64,000 bases of DNA from Rostratula benghalensis (Eukaryota > Chordata > Aves > Charadriiformes > Rostratulidae), in the NCBI GenBank assembly GCA_013399305.1, contig VXAI01000095.1, positions 2,070,256 through 2,134,255 on the forward strand. The letters run 5' to 3'. The translations under genes and the position numbers were made by a program. The notes beneath the pieces were generated by a model, which worked only from the letters and a program-made list of their open reading frames with translations, ran no database searches and was not told the DNA's origin. Below, piece after piece: positions 36,035-48,373 of this stretch (its first letter is position 1; each line of letters begins with the position of its first letter).

Positions 36035-39000
36035 TCAAAACCACTGTCCATCATTATCATCATCATCTTCCTCCTCATGGTCCAGATAGAGAAGAGCAAC
36101 TTTCTTTTCATCAGAAATAACTGATCTTTGGTCTACCATTCTTTGCAACTGTACAGTTTGATCAAAAAATGACTTTTCCACTACCTCTTCACCGTGATCT
36201 TGAGAAAAACTGGAGAGAACATAGCTTCTGTTATTTTCATTTCCCACAATCTGGTCACTTTCAACCACAATCTGTGATTGACTAACAGAAGGGTCTTGCT
36301 TATTGGATATGAGCATTGTTGCTTGCTGTTCTCCACTTTTTATTGTGGATATTCCACCCATCTTGGAAACATCCATTTGAAAAGTAAAAGATGTTTCCTT
36401 AGATCCTACTTTAACATGCTTTACAGACCTGCTGCTCTCAGATGACTCTTCTGTTTGTGAAAGGTCTTCCAGTGTTTCAGAAATAGGTCTTCTAAAGATT
36501 ACTTGCTCATCATGAGTTTCTACAGGACTTATTTTAACATGCCTGAAAGATCTTCCTTCACTCTCTGAAAGATGCCCTCCTTTATTAATGAGCTCTGGAG
36601 TTTCAGAAAGGGAGCCCTGATACATGATTTGTTCAGAGGTTTTAACTTCCACTTGACCTAGTCTGACATGTTTTATTGAGCCTTCTGAAAGAGTCTGGTC
36701 TACCAGTTCACTGATTTCTGTGTGCTCAGAGACAGGCCCCTGGTAGATGATTTTTTCAGCTGTCATAAACTCTTGGGGACCCAGCTGAATGCGTCGGACT
36801 GAACTTTCTGTTTGTGAAAAGTCTCTAGTGTCACTGACCTCTACTTTACCGGAGATTGGTCCTTCAAAGATAACTTGCTCAGTATGAATCTCTTTTGGAC
36901 CTAATCTAAAGTGCCTTATTGATCTGCTGACATCCACAGACCCTTCTGCCTGAGACAGGTTACCTGAACTATTGAGCTCCAGAGAGTCTGAAACAGGCCC
37001 TTCAAAAGAGACTTCTTCAGTAACTTGCCTTGATCCAACTGTGACATGTCTTGTGGACCTGTTAAAGTCTGTTGAAAACTTCTGGGAAAGATTTCCAGAA
37101 TCAGTCTCTTCTACAGTGGTAGTAATAGGGCCTGTAAAAATTACTTCTTCTGTGGTTTGGATTGCTTTGGGACCAAGTTTAAAATGCTTCACAGATCGGC
37201 TAAACTCCGATGATCCTTCTGTCTGAACAAGGTCTTCTGTAGCACTGAGCTCCAGTGTTTCAGAACCAGGGCCTTCATATATGATGTGCTCAAATCTCTG
37301 AACTTCTGCTGGACCAACCTTAATACGCCTTACGGATTTGGTCTCATCAGTTGATTGTGGTAAGACTTCTCCAACATCCGCAGTTTCCAGAACTGAACCG
37401 TCATAAATAACTTGTTCAGTGGTATGATATCCTGCACCACCTCTCCTCACTGTGGAGGAGTTATAGATTTCTTGATCGGCCAAAGGAGTGTATTTATCAC
37501 TGTGGGAAGAAACATCTCTACTGCTTTCACCATCAGCAACTCTCTCCAATCTCTCCTTTTTCAGAGAGTGTGATGTGGTCTTCTCCGTCTCACTTGCGAT
37601 TACTTCACCAAGCTGAGCTACATCAAATTCATCAGTATTAAGGGTCTGTGACAGATTGACTTCAGCAACAATTGTCACCAAGCCACCTTCCTCTGTTTGA
37701 TCAACTTTTTTGATATCAAATTCTAAGCTACTGGAGTCACCTTGATTTTCTTTTGTTAATGCAGAGAGCTCCTGTTTCACACTTTCTGGGAGACTGCCCT
37801 CCAACTGCTCCAAAGCTTCCTTCAATTGATGTTTAGGGTCCTTCGTTTCCTTTGATAAAAGCCCTTTTATTGAAGCCTGAAATTCCTGAGGAATTTTAAT
37901 TTCTTTTTCAATAACAACAGATTCAACATGGGATGTTTCAGCTTCAGGATTCTCTTTTAAAATGTGTGCACTTGCTTCCTCCCCTACCACTTGATACGTT
38001 TCTTCTGGAGAGCTTACACCTTCTTCTCTCTTAGTTTGCGTGCCTTGCAAAAATTCATCTTGCCAAGAATATTTAATCGTCGATTCTTCTTCTATATGAA
38101 TTTGCCCATATACTGAGTCGTCATCCTTTTCATTGATAATAGGATGTTCATCGGGAACAGATACAAAGTATTTTTGTTCAATGGGTGAGTCATCTTCCTC
38201 AGTTATTTCTTCAACATGAGTGAAACTCTCGTGGCGCTGTTTCTTCTTTTTAACGTCTTCATATGTGAATGTTACGTTTTGTTCCTCTTCACCGTATCGT
38301 CTCTCTCTCTCAGGGAATGTATCTTCCACTTCCTCTACTTCAAAAGGTGTTGAAAAATCAGTCCTTTCATCGGTGGCATAATCTAGTGGCTCCTCTACAA
38401 TCTCAACATTAACAGACACATTCTTTCTTCCCTCCCTTCCTTTCAGGCCATGATGTACTATATCTTCTATCTCTTCTTTGGAAGGAGTTCCCTCAACACC
38501 TTCTCGAACCACTTTCTTAACATCCTGGTTGGATAGACCTCCTCGGTCAGCTTTATCAGAAATATCTATGTTTTCTTGAACTTGAGATTGCACTGTGATC
38601 TCAGTCTTCATTTTCCCATCATCTGGTTGTTCTTTCTTATTAAAATATGTCACTTTTGTGTCTGTTGATATTTGGGAACTAGAAGACTGTGTAAAACTTT
38701 TAAGAATGTCAGCAACAATATTCTCTGCTATATTTTCAGTTGACAGAGTTCCCTTTTTATGACTTCTGTCACTAAATCTTTCTTCATCTTTCAGATTTGA
38801 TTCTGCTTCTGAAATACTCACTTTGTGAAGTTCATCAGGCTTAGTTACATGGTCATCTGTTTCTCTTCCTATGGAAGTTTTGAAACCTTGTAATCTTATT
38901 TCTTTATTCTTCTGAAATTCTTTGTCAGAAGCAGGCATTTCAAGGCTGATAGGTATTTCAATGACTTCTTTGCTTCTTGAGTCCATGGTCACATTTCTAT

Positions 39001-39816
39001 CTTTTTGGGTTGATTCGCTTTTCAAAGTTCTTGCATTAGCAGTATCACTCCCAGTTAATGTCTGGTTGAAGACCTCCTCCCGGATATACATTTTCTGCTC
39101 AGTCTTCCTTCCAAAATCAGCACTTCTTTCTTCAATAAAAGATTTCTCATCCGTTTTCTTTTTCTCCTCCTTTGTTTGTTTCTCTAGTTTATCTTTCAGC
39201 AGAGACTTTCTCTCTTCAGTTGGTTTGCTGCCTCCTCTTTTTTCTTTTAGTGTGGTCTGAGTTTCAGTTATGGTTTCTTCATATTTAGATGGTTTGAAAT
39301 TTGTATTCAGCTCATAAACTGGAAATTTAGTGAAGCTTGGTTTTGGTTTTATATTTTCAGAAATCCCTGGCTTTGTGTCCGCCTTGTGGTCCTTGTCTGA
39401 TCTTTCAGTATGTGATGATTCTTTTGAAAAAGATACTGTGGATGAAGTTGTAACTTCTGTTTTCTTTCTTTCTGGAATTGTCTTTTGCTGCATTTCAGTG
39501 TTTTTCCAGCTACTGTAGGCTGGAGTAAATGTTCTTAATTCTTTGTGGTCTGTCACAATCCTTTCATCCTTTGTAACAGTTGTTGAAGGGCGATATATTG
39601 AACCAAGTCCATCTTTTCCAAACCCTCTTCCACCAGCTGTTGTCTGAGATCCAGTCCGTGTTGACTGAGCTGAATAATGTGCAGAACTGCTAGTGTTTGT
39701 CACAGGCATTCTATATCTTGTGTCAGTGATCCTGATACCTGGTGAAGTTTTATTTCTATTTCTTTCTTGATAAGTAGAGTAAATATCAGTGTAGTTATAT
39801 GAAGTGTTTATAATAT
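36035..39816 (-). CDS. SYNM: synemin (SYNM) coding exon 4: giant tail exon with stop codon
   Basis: A 3782-nt exon with 1259 full codons after a split Asp. It encodes nearly the entire tail (residues about 330-1588) of synemin, the large intermediate-filament protein that co-assembles with desmin or vimentin and links filaments to alpha-actinin, vinculin/talin and dystrophin-associated proteins at Z-discs and costameres. Matches to human synemin include GQIHIEEESTI-YSWQDE, VEEPLDYATDE, KETSFTFQMDVSK and the C-terminal QLQRMVDQRSVISDEKKVAL followed by an acidic run ending DGQWF (human DGHWF). Residues about 1115-1475 form some nine degenerate repeats built around SRSVKHFKLGPK and TEQVIFEGPIS. 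The acceptor is ctctttgcag at 39817-39826. The exon is intact: no frameshift or internal stop. Confidence 0.98.
36380..37450 (-). repeat. SYNM: tandem ~40-residue protein repeats in the synemin tail
   Basis: About nine in-frame units, each with a core such as VRRIKVGP, VKHFKLGP, TRHVTVGS, IRHFRLGP, VRRIQLGP, IKHVRLGQ or FRHVKISP. Each core is followed 7-12 residues later by a partner such as EHIIYEGP, EEVIFTGP, EQVIFEGP, EKIIYQGP or EQIMYQGS, with a Ser/Glu-rich linker containing SQTE or SEGS. Homologous but more irregular units exist in human synemin. Confidence 0.85.
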
Positions 39817-41336
39817 CTGCAAAGAGAGCATAGGTGTCCAAACATTAAAATAATGGCTTGTGTCTAAAATAGTAGAGTGCATGAACTACAAAATTTTACG
39901 CTAGATTTCGGAAAGAAATAATAGCTTCATTTTCAATGCAGCTTTGTAAAGGCATTCCTGTAGATTTTGCATGATAATTATGTCTATGCATAAATTATAT
40001 TAAAACTGAAAGAAAAGCTTTTTACTAAGTTGCAAGATCTTGCTAATGTTACCTGTTTTAAGCTACTGACTATGTTGGCATTTACTCAAGAATTAAACCC
40101 TTTGTATTTATATTACTGTTCATTTACATTTACAAATTCTTATTAAATAATGTATGCTAATGTCCTAGGCTTGGTTTTTTGCTTCATTAAGCAAAGCAGC
40201 TTGAAGTTTCTCAGCTCCTATTGAGCATTAATGGCATACCTGCCACCATATCCTGGAAACTCAAAACACAAATACAACCCTTCATAGCCACAAGATAGAA
40301 CAAGGTACAACAGGGGAGAGAAATAAAGAACCTTTTAGGCTCTGTCTATACAATTTAATAAAATGGATGAGGAACCATTGTCTGGCTCTAAGACCAGCCA
40401 CCACTATGCAACTCAAATTGCCTACTCCTAAGAAGTTTGTCACGTCTCTGACTTTTGGTAGTGCCTCCTGGTCTGTGGAAAACACTGAATATGCTAGAGC
40501 ATTGTCTGTAAAAGTACTGGCTGGTCCAGATCTGAACTGTGCCAGGGACAGTGCTAACAATTTAACAGCACAGGCAATTCTACACCAGCATTTCAGCTGA
40601 GGCCCTAGTCCGTTTAACTTACTACTGCAGACACAGCCTTCAACTCTTCTCTGGGACTATTACCTATAATAGTCTGATTATGTTAAAGCCACGCATTGTT
40701 AAACTCAGGAGTACTATCAAGCCTAATTCTTTTATTAGTAACAATGGCCATAGCAGTCAAATCAAGGGTCCATCTTATCTAATATCCTGTTTATAGTGAC
40801 CAACAGTAGATATATAGGGAAGAGTCTAAGAACAGGGCAAGTAAATTGTGATACTTCCCTGGCATACTCTCACAGCCTCCAGAGATTTGCAGCTCCTAAG
40901 ATAGAAATGGTATCTTTATGTTTAGTAAGTCTTTGATTTTTCTTTCATTACTCTGCTAAAATTTCTCTTTATACCCATGCAAACGTTCTAACACTCCCAA
41001 TGCCTCGTGATGATGAATTCCATGGTTTTAACTCTGTTTTGTTAAATGCCTCTTGCTTTATATTTCAAAACTCTCTTAAGAGCTATGGGCATCCAAAAGT
41101 TCTTGTGCTATTAGAGCTATGAAACATCACTCCTTACTTACCTTCTCCACTTGAGTCATCATTTTATAAATTATCTCATACAGAATAGCCCTACGTTGAT
41201 TTAAAACATCAACACTCAAAATCTATTCACTCTGCAAAACACTCAAAAAGTATGCTTCAGGAATACTATAACAAAATAGAGCTTCCAGTTATATTTAATT
41301 TAATTCAACATTCATTTTTTAACGTTCATTTTTTAC
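39817..41336 (-). other. SYNM: SYNM intron 3
   Basis: A 1.5-kb intron from the donor gtaaaa (below 41337) to the acceptor ctctttgcag (above 39816). No coding content seen. Confidence 0.9.
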
Positions 41337-41410
41337 CTTGAGGCAATTTCCCTGCATGCTGTTCTCTCCATGTAATAATCCACTGGTTGCTTTCCCCTTC
41401 TAACAAAGCT
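41337..41410 (-). CDS. SYNM: synemin coding exon 3: rod end
   Basis: A 74-nt exon that begins by completing an Arg codon and encodes ALLEGESNQWIITW and REQHAGKLPQ, then the first base of an Asp codon. TYRALLEGE is the helix-termination signature of intermediate-filament rods, continued here across the exon 2/3 junction. The acceptor is gtgtgttgcag and the donor CAAG/gtaaaa. Both junctions keep frame with the flanking SYNM exons. Confidence 0.96.
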
Positions 41411-43100
41411 CTGCAACACACATTAAAAGGCATTCTGTTAAAATTTTGGGAAGAATAATCATAATATTTAACATTTATAAGCCTTAGAAATGGAAACAAT
41501 TATCCTGCAGTTGGGTCAGATCCTGAGTGTTTTTCACACTCCCTTTTTTATTACTGTGAACCAGGAATCTTTAGCATCTTCCAGATACTTGATTTGCAGA
41601 GTCCAGTTCTTGAGAACAATGCAATAATCTTAAAGTAGGTGACAGCATCAGACAATACAGTTTTACATCAAATCTTTCACATAAGTCAATATATTGCTTC
41701 CTGACATGGACAAATTCACTGATTTCCACAATGCCATCATACCAGCTAATATTTTTTTCCAGAATGATGAACTTAAGCAGAGTTAGGAGAAAACAAAGCC
41801 AAACAAAACCTAACTGATATTCAGTAAAGCTTTCTGAGATAAACACATGGAGAAGTTTTATAAAGAAGAGGCAAAAATGAAAAAATATTTGCCAGCAGCT
41901 CTCCTGCTATAATCTAGTGCTAAAGGTGGTGTTGCAGTGCAATATATGAGAACTGTTTGTTACACCCAGGATTTCTGAGTTCTATCCTTTTAAAATGAAA
42001 ATCGAAGGAAAGTATTACTTCTGCTGTCAAACACTGGCTAGTGCTGGAGGAAACAACTTACACTATTAAAGTAACTATTCTTAGTTCCTATTCAATCCAA
42101 AAATCAATACAGTGTATTTTACAACAAAAGACTAGGAAAATTCTTTGTGACATGAACTGCTTGGTTTCTTTTAAGGATAACTCTGTTCCTCAGCCTTCCA
42201 GTCATTCTTTTTTGTAGTAACACTCCAATGGCTTCCATAGTTCCACGAAGCCACCACTTTCACAAGGATTACTGTGGTCAAGGCTTCCTCTTGTTGACCA
42301 AGAAATCACATTAGCTCAGCAGCAACCAATCACAAATGCACAGGACACCAATTTGCTTGCCTCTACTTTGTGGAAATTATATCACTATGAGCAAATAACA
42401 GAAGCAGGCACCAACTGTTGATCATATGCTTCATAATTTTGTCTACTGCCTGTTCTTGGAGTGATGACACACAAAACAGAGATGATTTGAGTTGCCTCTT
42501 CTATGCTGGTGACACGCATTAGCTGTTCTTGGAGATGCTATAACCAGCTGATTGCTTGGTAACACTGGCCAACCTTCCTTTATGCCATGCTTTATTCGCT
42601 CTACAGCGTGCACATACAAGGACTACACTCCCTCAAAACCCATCCAACAGCAGCCACACGCTCATTCTATTCCTGCATAAGGCTACTACCCTATATTTTC
42701 TCTGTTCTACAGTGGTGAAAAATACTCCAGAGGTACATTTCCCACAGGGATGAGCACAACTGAGGGGTAAAACATTTCCAGGAGTAATTGCTCTGCATTA
42801 AGAATACTCAAACAGGCACACAGCATACTTCTGACCTTTCATGGGGTAAGAAGATTAAGTACACAATTTAGAATTGCCCAATTGCTCTAAAAATATAAAA
42901 CAAAACTGTTGGTTTCTTCCATATACCAAATACAAAAAGTCGATAGTAGGGTGATCTTATTCACAAGTTTTAGAGATGGTTATCCAGTAAGAATGGGTCT
43001 CAGAATTCCTAATAAATTCTCTGGAAATCTTTGTGTGCTTTCCTTCCCTACTGCTGTCTCTATGTTTGTACTGCCTGAGATAAACTATGTACAGCCATGG

Positions 43101-43137
43101 AAAAAAAAAAAAAAAAAAGAAAAAGAAAAAGAAAAAA
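43101..43137. repeat. poly-A / (AAAAAG)n tract
   Basis: 18 A followed by about three AAAAAG-like units. A simple repeat that creates an artificial Lys-rich frame. Confidence 0.9.
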
Positions 43138-45425
43138 GCAGATTGTCCCTTTTTCACCGTTGCAGGGCCACGAGCTATGTTACCCATAGCTGTCAACTGC
43201 AGCGTTCTGGTGCAACAGCCTAGAAACTCTATGGCAGGTTCTTTCAATATGCAACTGAATGCTATACTCAGTACAGTAAGTGTGGTGTTTTTGTATTCAC
43301 TTCTAGTGAGATAACTGTTTCATCATTTCCGGTTTTGGAAATGCCAGATGTTTTGCACTGATAACATACAGCTGCAACGTGAAAGTTGTCAAAATTAAGG
43401 CTGAAGAATGACGATAGCCAAGTCTTCTGACTCCGTAGGGGGTAATTGGAAGCAATTTAGGACTGTGGTATACACATACTTCCTGGGCATTTCTGTCAAA
43501 ATTAACAAAGCAGGCACTTTAAATGTCATCTGTAGATTTCACAATTCACATGACTGATAACTTTGAACATTTTGTGCTTTTTTTGCTTTCTGACTGCCTC
43601 TAGATTCAGTCAGACAAAGCTACATCAGCAAAACATTATTAATAAGGTTTTCTTCGCAACCAGGGCTTTGCATAAATTAAGAAAAGCCAGGTTAGAATTA
43701 TCTGACTTATTTACAGGTCTCTTTCTCCCTCAGACTCAGATAACACCTTCACTCCTCTTTTAGTTAGTAAAATTCAACCCTAGAATAACCTTTATTAGGT
43801 AAAACCAAAGTAAAACCAACCTATCTTCCTCCATATTAAGAGAGGCTTGGTAGGAATTACATCACTTCAGCACATACAGAGAATGTTCACAAGACCAAGC
43901 ATCTGATTTGCTGAAGCTACTGAGTGCCAAACAAATTGCTCTGATCGACCCGCACTAGGGAAGCTGGTGATGACGCTGCAGGAAGGTATCAAGGAGCCAG
44001 CAATGAAAGCGTTAATCATGATGAAGGAAACTAGGAATGTGGGTAGTTTGACTAAGGATTTCTGGCTGCTGTTAAAACAACAGTTGTTCAGTTGCTGCAG
44101 CAACGTATGAAGTCACTAAAAATAAGTTCCAAGAGGTAACTGTAAATGGCAAAGGGCAACAGCACGCAGAAAAGCTCGATCTGAAATACTACTACTGAAA
44201 ATACACTGGATTTGAAAATGAAAGGCAAAGCTTCATGAAACCTCCATAAATTGGCCAGTGAGTCAGTGTTTTACTGTACACAGTTCATGATGTTTATTTT
44301 CTCAAGCTTATCAGAAAATGTAAAACTGGCTTTAGCTTAATAAGCCAGTATGAGAAACTGCAGTGCAAGGTACTGAGCACTGGGTCAGAAGCCAGCAAAC
44401 TCAGGTTATGCTCCTCAGCTTGACTATAGCTTCAGTTTATGCAATTCATTTTGAGTCTCTGTTCCTTTGTATCCTTCCCTAATAATAAGCATTTCAACCA
44501 TAAGCTCTTGGTGGTGAGGGCTGTTTTTAAGCTTAAACTGCCTGAAAAAATAGGGTGTTAATCTCAGTGTATAATATTCACAGTATAACAAAAAGCATTC
44601 CTCCAAGCAGCACTCTTCTAAAAAACAACCATGTCAGCCACTTCCTGGAAATCAGATCCCAAATTGCATATACCCACATTGTGTTAATACTTCGTTTAAG
44701 TGGTGCCAAAAAATATTCCAACTGTACCTTTAACTCATCTCATTATTAATGTCATTTATCTAAAGTTAGCAGTGACATGCTAGTCGGCCTGGAGCCCTGC
44801 AGTGTGCTGGATGACAACAGAAATAACTAGTTCATGAAAGCAGGTGGATGAGATAACTTATCTCTCCCAGCCAGTTTAACAAAAATAAAAGGATGCAGTG
44901 CAAACGTTATCATGGTCATTCCCAACAGCTGTAACTTTGTTTCAACTACAGCAAACCAAAATCTCAGATGGGGACAGTTAGTCAGCAGTAAAAAAATTAT
45001 CCTCTCTATCCTGGGTATTTGGAAAGAGTTAAAAAACCCTCTCCAGGAAGTGGAACAGAGGAAGCATTTTTAGGGGTAAAGGCCACTCCACATCTTTTTT
45101 CCATCACAGAAAGGGAGGACAAGGACTGTGTAAAGAACAGCAGGTAACCAACTGCATGTTAAATTCCCTGGGTGTAAAAAACTCAGAATGTTCTCAATAA
45201 AATAAATACAGGAATAGGACATATTGGATGGTACAAGTTGTAAACAGAAAAAGAAACTGACTAAAAAAAGCTGCAGTGAGTAGCTTAGTTAGCAGTTAGT
45301 AGCAGCACTGGCCTTAGTGCTGGTGATGATTTCTTGAGGATGGCACAGAAAGGGTCAGAAGAAACACTGATGGAGGAAGTCAACCCAAGGAGGATTGGAA
45401 AGCATATTGAGAGATTCTGACCATG

Positions 45426-45457
45426 AAAAAAAAAGAAAATTTTTTTTTAAAAAAAAG
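45426..45457. repeat. A/T low-complexity block
   Basis: Runs of A, then T, then A interrupted by single G bases, partly self-complementary. No wider repeat was found around it. Confidence 0.8.
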
Positions 45458-47103
45458 CTTTGTAGCCTCTGCTACTTCACAATGCAGGGTGTTAACCTAG
45501 AACAGAATATTTGCATGACACTAGGATTTCAAAGCAAAAATCTTTTATCCTTCAACAACATATTTTAGAGAGGGCAGAAAAACTGCTTAACCTACAGCAC
45601 AGGCTCTTGGGCAGCTTCTGCTGTTTGAAGAGATGAAGCTTCTGCTAGCTGAGGAGAAAGGCTCAACAGTAATTCTGATCCTAGGCAGATTTTCTACCTC
45701 CTTCTAAAATTAAGAGTCTTACACGATGAATAATTCATCACTTTTCTCTGGAAATAAAACTTAAGCATAGTCTAAGTAGTTGTGGTTTCACAGGGTTCCA
45801 AGAATACAGAACAAAACTACAAGAAGCTTGCTAAATATTTACTTCAACACTGGTGAAAAGGATTGGGAAAGAAAATTCCCTTAAGTTATAACTTCAAAAA
45901 GCCACATAAAACGTATTTCATTTGCTGAGTGAGTCTCCCCTTCCAGAGCAGGAAGGGTGAACAGAATCAGAGAGGAAGCACACTTGGTCCTTGGGGAAGG
46001 GTGTTCCTTGCAACAGCCATCCTTCTTGCCAGTCTAAGAGCAATGTTGACTAACGGAAAGAAGTGGCTTGGAAAACAGGACCTGTAGGAGCTGTAGAACA
46101 AAGAGAAAATACAGGGTGGGAGGTACAAAGAAAGCTTCAAGAAGCAGACCAGATACCACACCCTTAAACCTACAATACCAGGAGGAGAGGACACGGCTTC
46201 ATGTGCCCTGGTTATAACGGAGCTGGGAGAGGAACAGAATTTGAAGAAGTGCACAGGGGAGCAGTCCAGAATTCTCTTACTAAACAGCTTACTGGCTGGA
46301 TCCATACTGACTCCTTCCCACAGCAGTGCTGATAAAGGCACACAGTGGGGAAGGCATTCTTCTCTTAAGTGAAGGGTTAAGAAGAAAAGAAGAATCAGTA
46401 AAACCGCATAAATGTAAAAGCATAATTCAAACCAATCACTTCTCAGCAGCATTAGGTAGCCTGTTTTCTGATCCATAGCAAGACCCATTTCGCTGTTTTC
46501 ATCTGTAGATCTTTTTCAGGAGGTTATTTGTCCACAGCAGTCTGCCTTGCCAAGGCAATCAGTGATACAAGTTGCATTCACTACTATCAGATGAAGAAAC
46601 CCAGCTGGTTTAGGAGGCTTTTTAACTGGACAACACACACATCCTGCAGGTGACGTTGAATTGTTCTCCTTCCATTAAGGAGAGCAGAGAATCCTTAGAC
46701 AAACCAATAATGCTGATATAATCAGTGATATGACCTCTGGAGAAGTTCCAGAATTTAATGGGCTGACAAGATTTACAGAGCAGAAGCATTGACGGTTCAC
46801 TTATTAACTCAGAGCGTGCCCAAACAACTAAATATCTAGGAATTATCATTCCTGCTTCTGGATGAATACTAATCATTGAAACAATTCTGATAATTCTGGT
46901 ATTGTGAAAGTGCTAATCCCATTTTGCAGACGAATAAACCACGGGAGAAAGTTTAAGTGACAACAGTAAAAGTCAACATCAGAGCTAGGATTAAGTTTAG
47001 AAGAACCACGTGTTTTAGCAAAGTTAACAGAATGAATACGCACAGATAAGGATCACAACTGGCTTTCATTTCCACAGTTTCTCTTCTACTTAGAAGAGAA
47101 GAA

Positions 47104-47559
47104 CTACAGAGAAGGGCAAGGAAGCTGGTGAGGGGTTTGGAGGATAAGTCTTATAAACGAAAGGCTGAGGGAGCTGGGGTTGCTCAGCCTGGAGAAAAGG
47201 AGGCTGAGGGGAGACCTTACTGCTCTCTACATCTCCCTGAAGGAGGGTGATGGGGGTCAGTCTCTTCTCCCACGTCACAGGCGATAGGATAAGAGGAAAT
47301 GGCCTCAATTGCATCAGGGGAGGTTCAGATTGGAGTTTAGGAAAAAATTTTTACACTGAAAGGATTATTAAGCACTGGAATGGGCTGCTCAGGAAAGTGG
47401 TTTTGACACCATCCCTTGAGTTATTTAAAAGACGGGTTGGCAAAGTGCTTAGTGTCATGGTTTAGTGACGGTTTTTATATCAGAGTCAGGTTGATGGTTG
47501 GATTAGATGATCATAAAGGTCCCTTCCAACCTAGACAATTCTAGGATTCTAGTATTCTA
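47104..47559 (+). mobile_element. CR1 non-LTR retrotransposon, 5'-truncated 3' end
   Basis: About 455 nt with the signature CR1 3' region: gagaagggcaaggaagctgg near the start, gctgagggagctggggttgc, then aggaaatggcctcaa, ggtcccttccaacctag and a terminal attctaggattctag built on the ATTCTATG-like 8-mer. It lies on the plus strand, antisense to SYNM, in intron 2. Severe 5' truncation is typical for CR1. Substitutions and small indels, including a terminal repeat that no longer matches the 8-mer, indicate an old copy with no intact ORF. It is the best taxonomic marker in the window (bird or other reptile). Confidence 0.95.
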
Positions 47560-48248
47560 CTAATAATAATCCAGACACTACTGGCTTTCCAAGGATCACA
47601 GGGATCCTACTTCACCAGCATCCAGGTGCTGTTGCTCACCAACTGACTGCTTGCCATTTCATCTCGTCCAGAAGCCAGCCCTGGTCAGTACCTCACAGCA
47701 CACAACACTCAAACAGACTGGTTTTGTTCCTTGATGGATTACAGACATCCTTTGCTCACTGGTCGGTTATCAGGCTACTCAGGAACTATTCTTTCAAGCT
47801 TCTCATATTTTCAGTTAAGCAACTACAATTGACTTTCATGTTTATCAGTGGATTGCTTTAGTCCACATGTTTCACCCATAATTCAGCTGGTGCCACCTCT
47901 ATCCAGGCTTAGATGCTTGCTGGTTCATAGCAACGTTACATGTTTAGGAGATTGTTAACACTTTAGGACACAGAAGTGTGTGTCATCTATAACTGGTAAT
48001 ACCTCTCTCTGCTTACACAAGCCAAATATGAGTAACGCACACAGTATAGCCAAGATAATGACTGAGGCATACTCTTTAAAAAGAATACTCAAGTAGGCTG
48101 ACATTAAATTTCTGTAAATTATTTCTTTGCTTAATAAGAACTGCACTACTTTGTTCTGAAAAATCAATATGCAAATTAAATTTATTGAAAATAGTGTTCT
48201 AGTCGTAGGAAAAAAACCATGACAATTTAGCGTGACCGCAGTTCTTAC

Positions 48249-48373
48249 CTGTAGGTTTCAATTTCCAGGATGAGGCCTGCTTTCACCTGCAGTAGTTCTT
48301 GATAGTCCTTCAGGTAATCTGTGATCGACATGGTCAGGAACTGCTTTTCTTCTTCTAGGGCGTCGATTACCCT
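48249..48373 (-). CDS. SYNM: synemin coding exon 2: rod coil 2 end
   Basis: A 125-nt exon encoding RVIDALEEEKQFLTMSITD, then YLKDYQELLQVKAGLILEIE and TY plus two bases of Arg. YQELLQVK-GL-LE--TYR is the conserved coil-2 C-terminal motif of the intermediate-filament rod, and human synemin has YQDLLQVKTGLSLEVATYR. The acceptor is ctgtttag and the donor ACAG/gtaaga. It begins on a codon boundary after exon 1 (EEYQ/RVID). Confidence 0.97.

Larger units (their letters stand above)
41411..48248 (-). other. SYNM: SYNM intron 2
   Basis: A 6.8-kb intron. It contains an A-rich/AAAAAG tract (43101-43137), an A8-T9-A8 low-complexity block (45426-45457) and a CR1 element (47104-47559). Frames such as 45967-46488 minus (173 codons) have no homology that I recognise and lie wholly inside the intron. 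Confidence 0.9.

Noticed and set aside
42909..43314. Lys-rich and Phe-rich frames across the poly-A tract
   Set aside because: Artefacts of translating the A/AAAAAG simple repeat.
45967..46488. 173-codon minus-strand frame in SYNM intron 2
   Set aside because: Lies inside an intron of a well-defined gene, hydrophobic low-information peptide, no homology that I know, no splice context.
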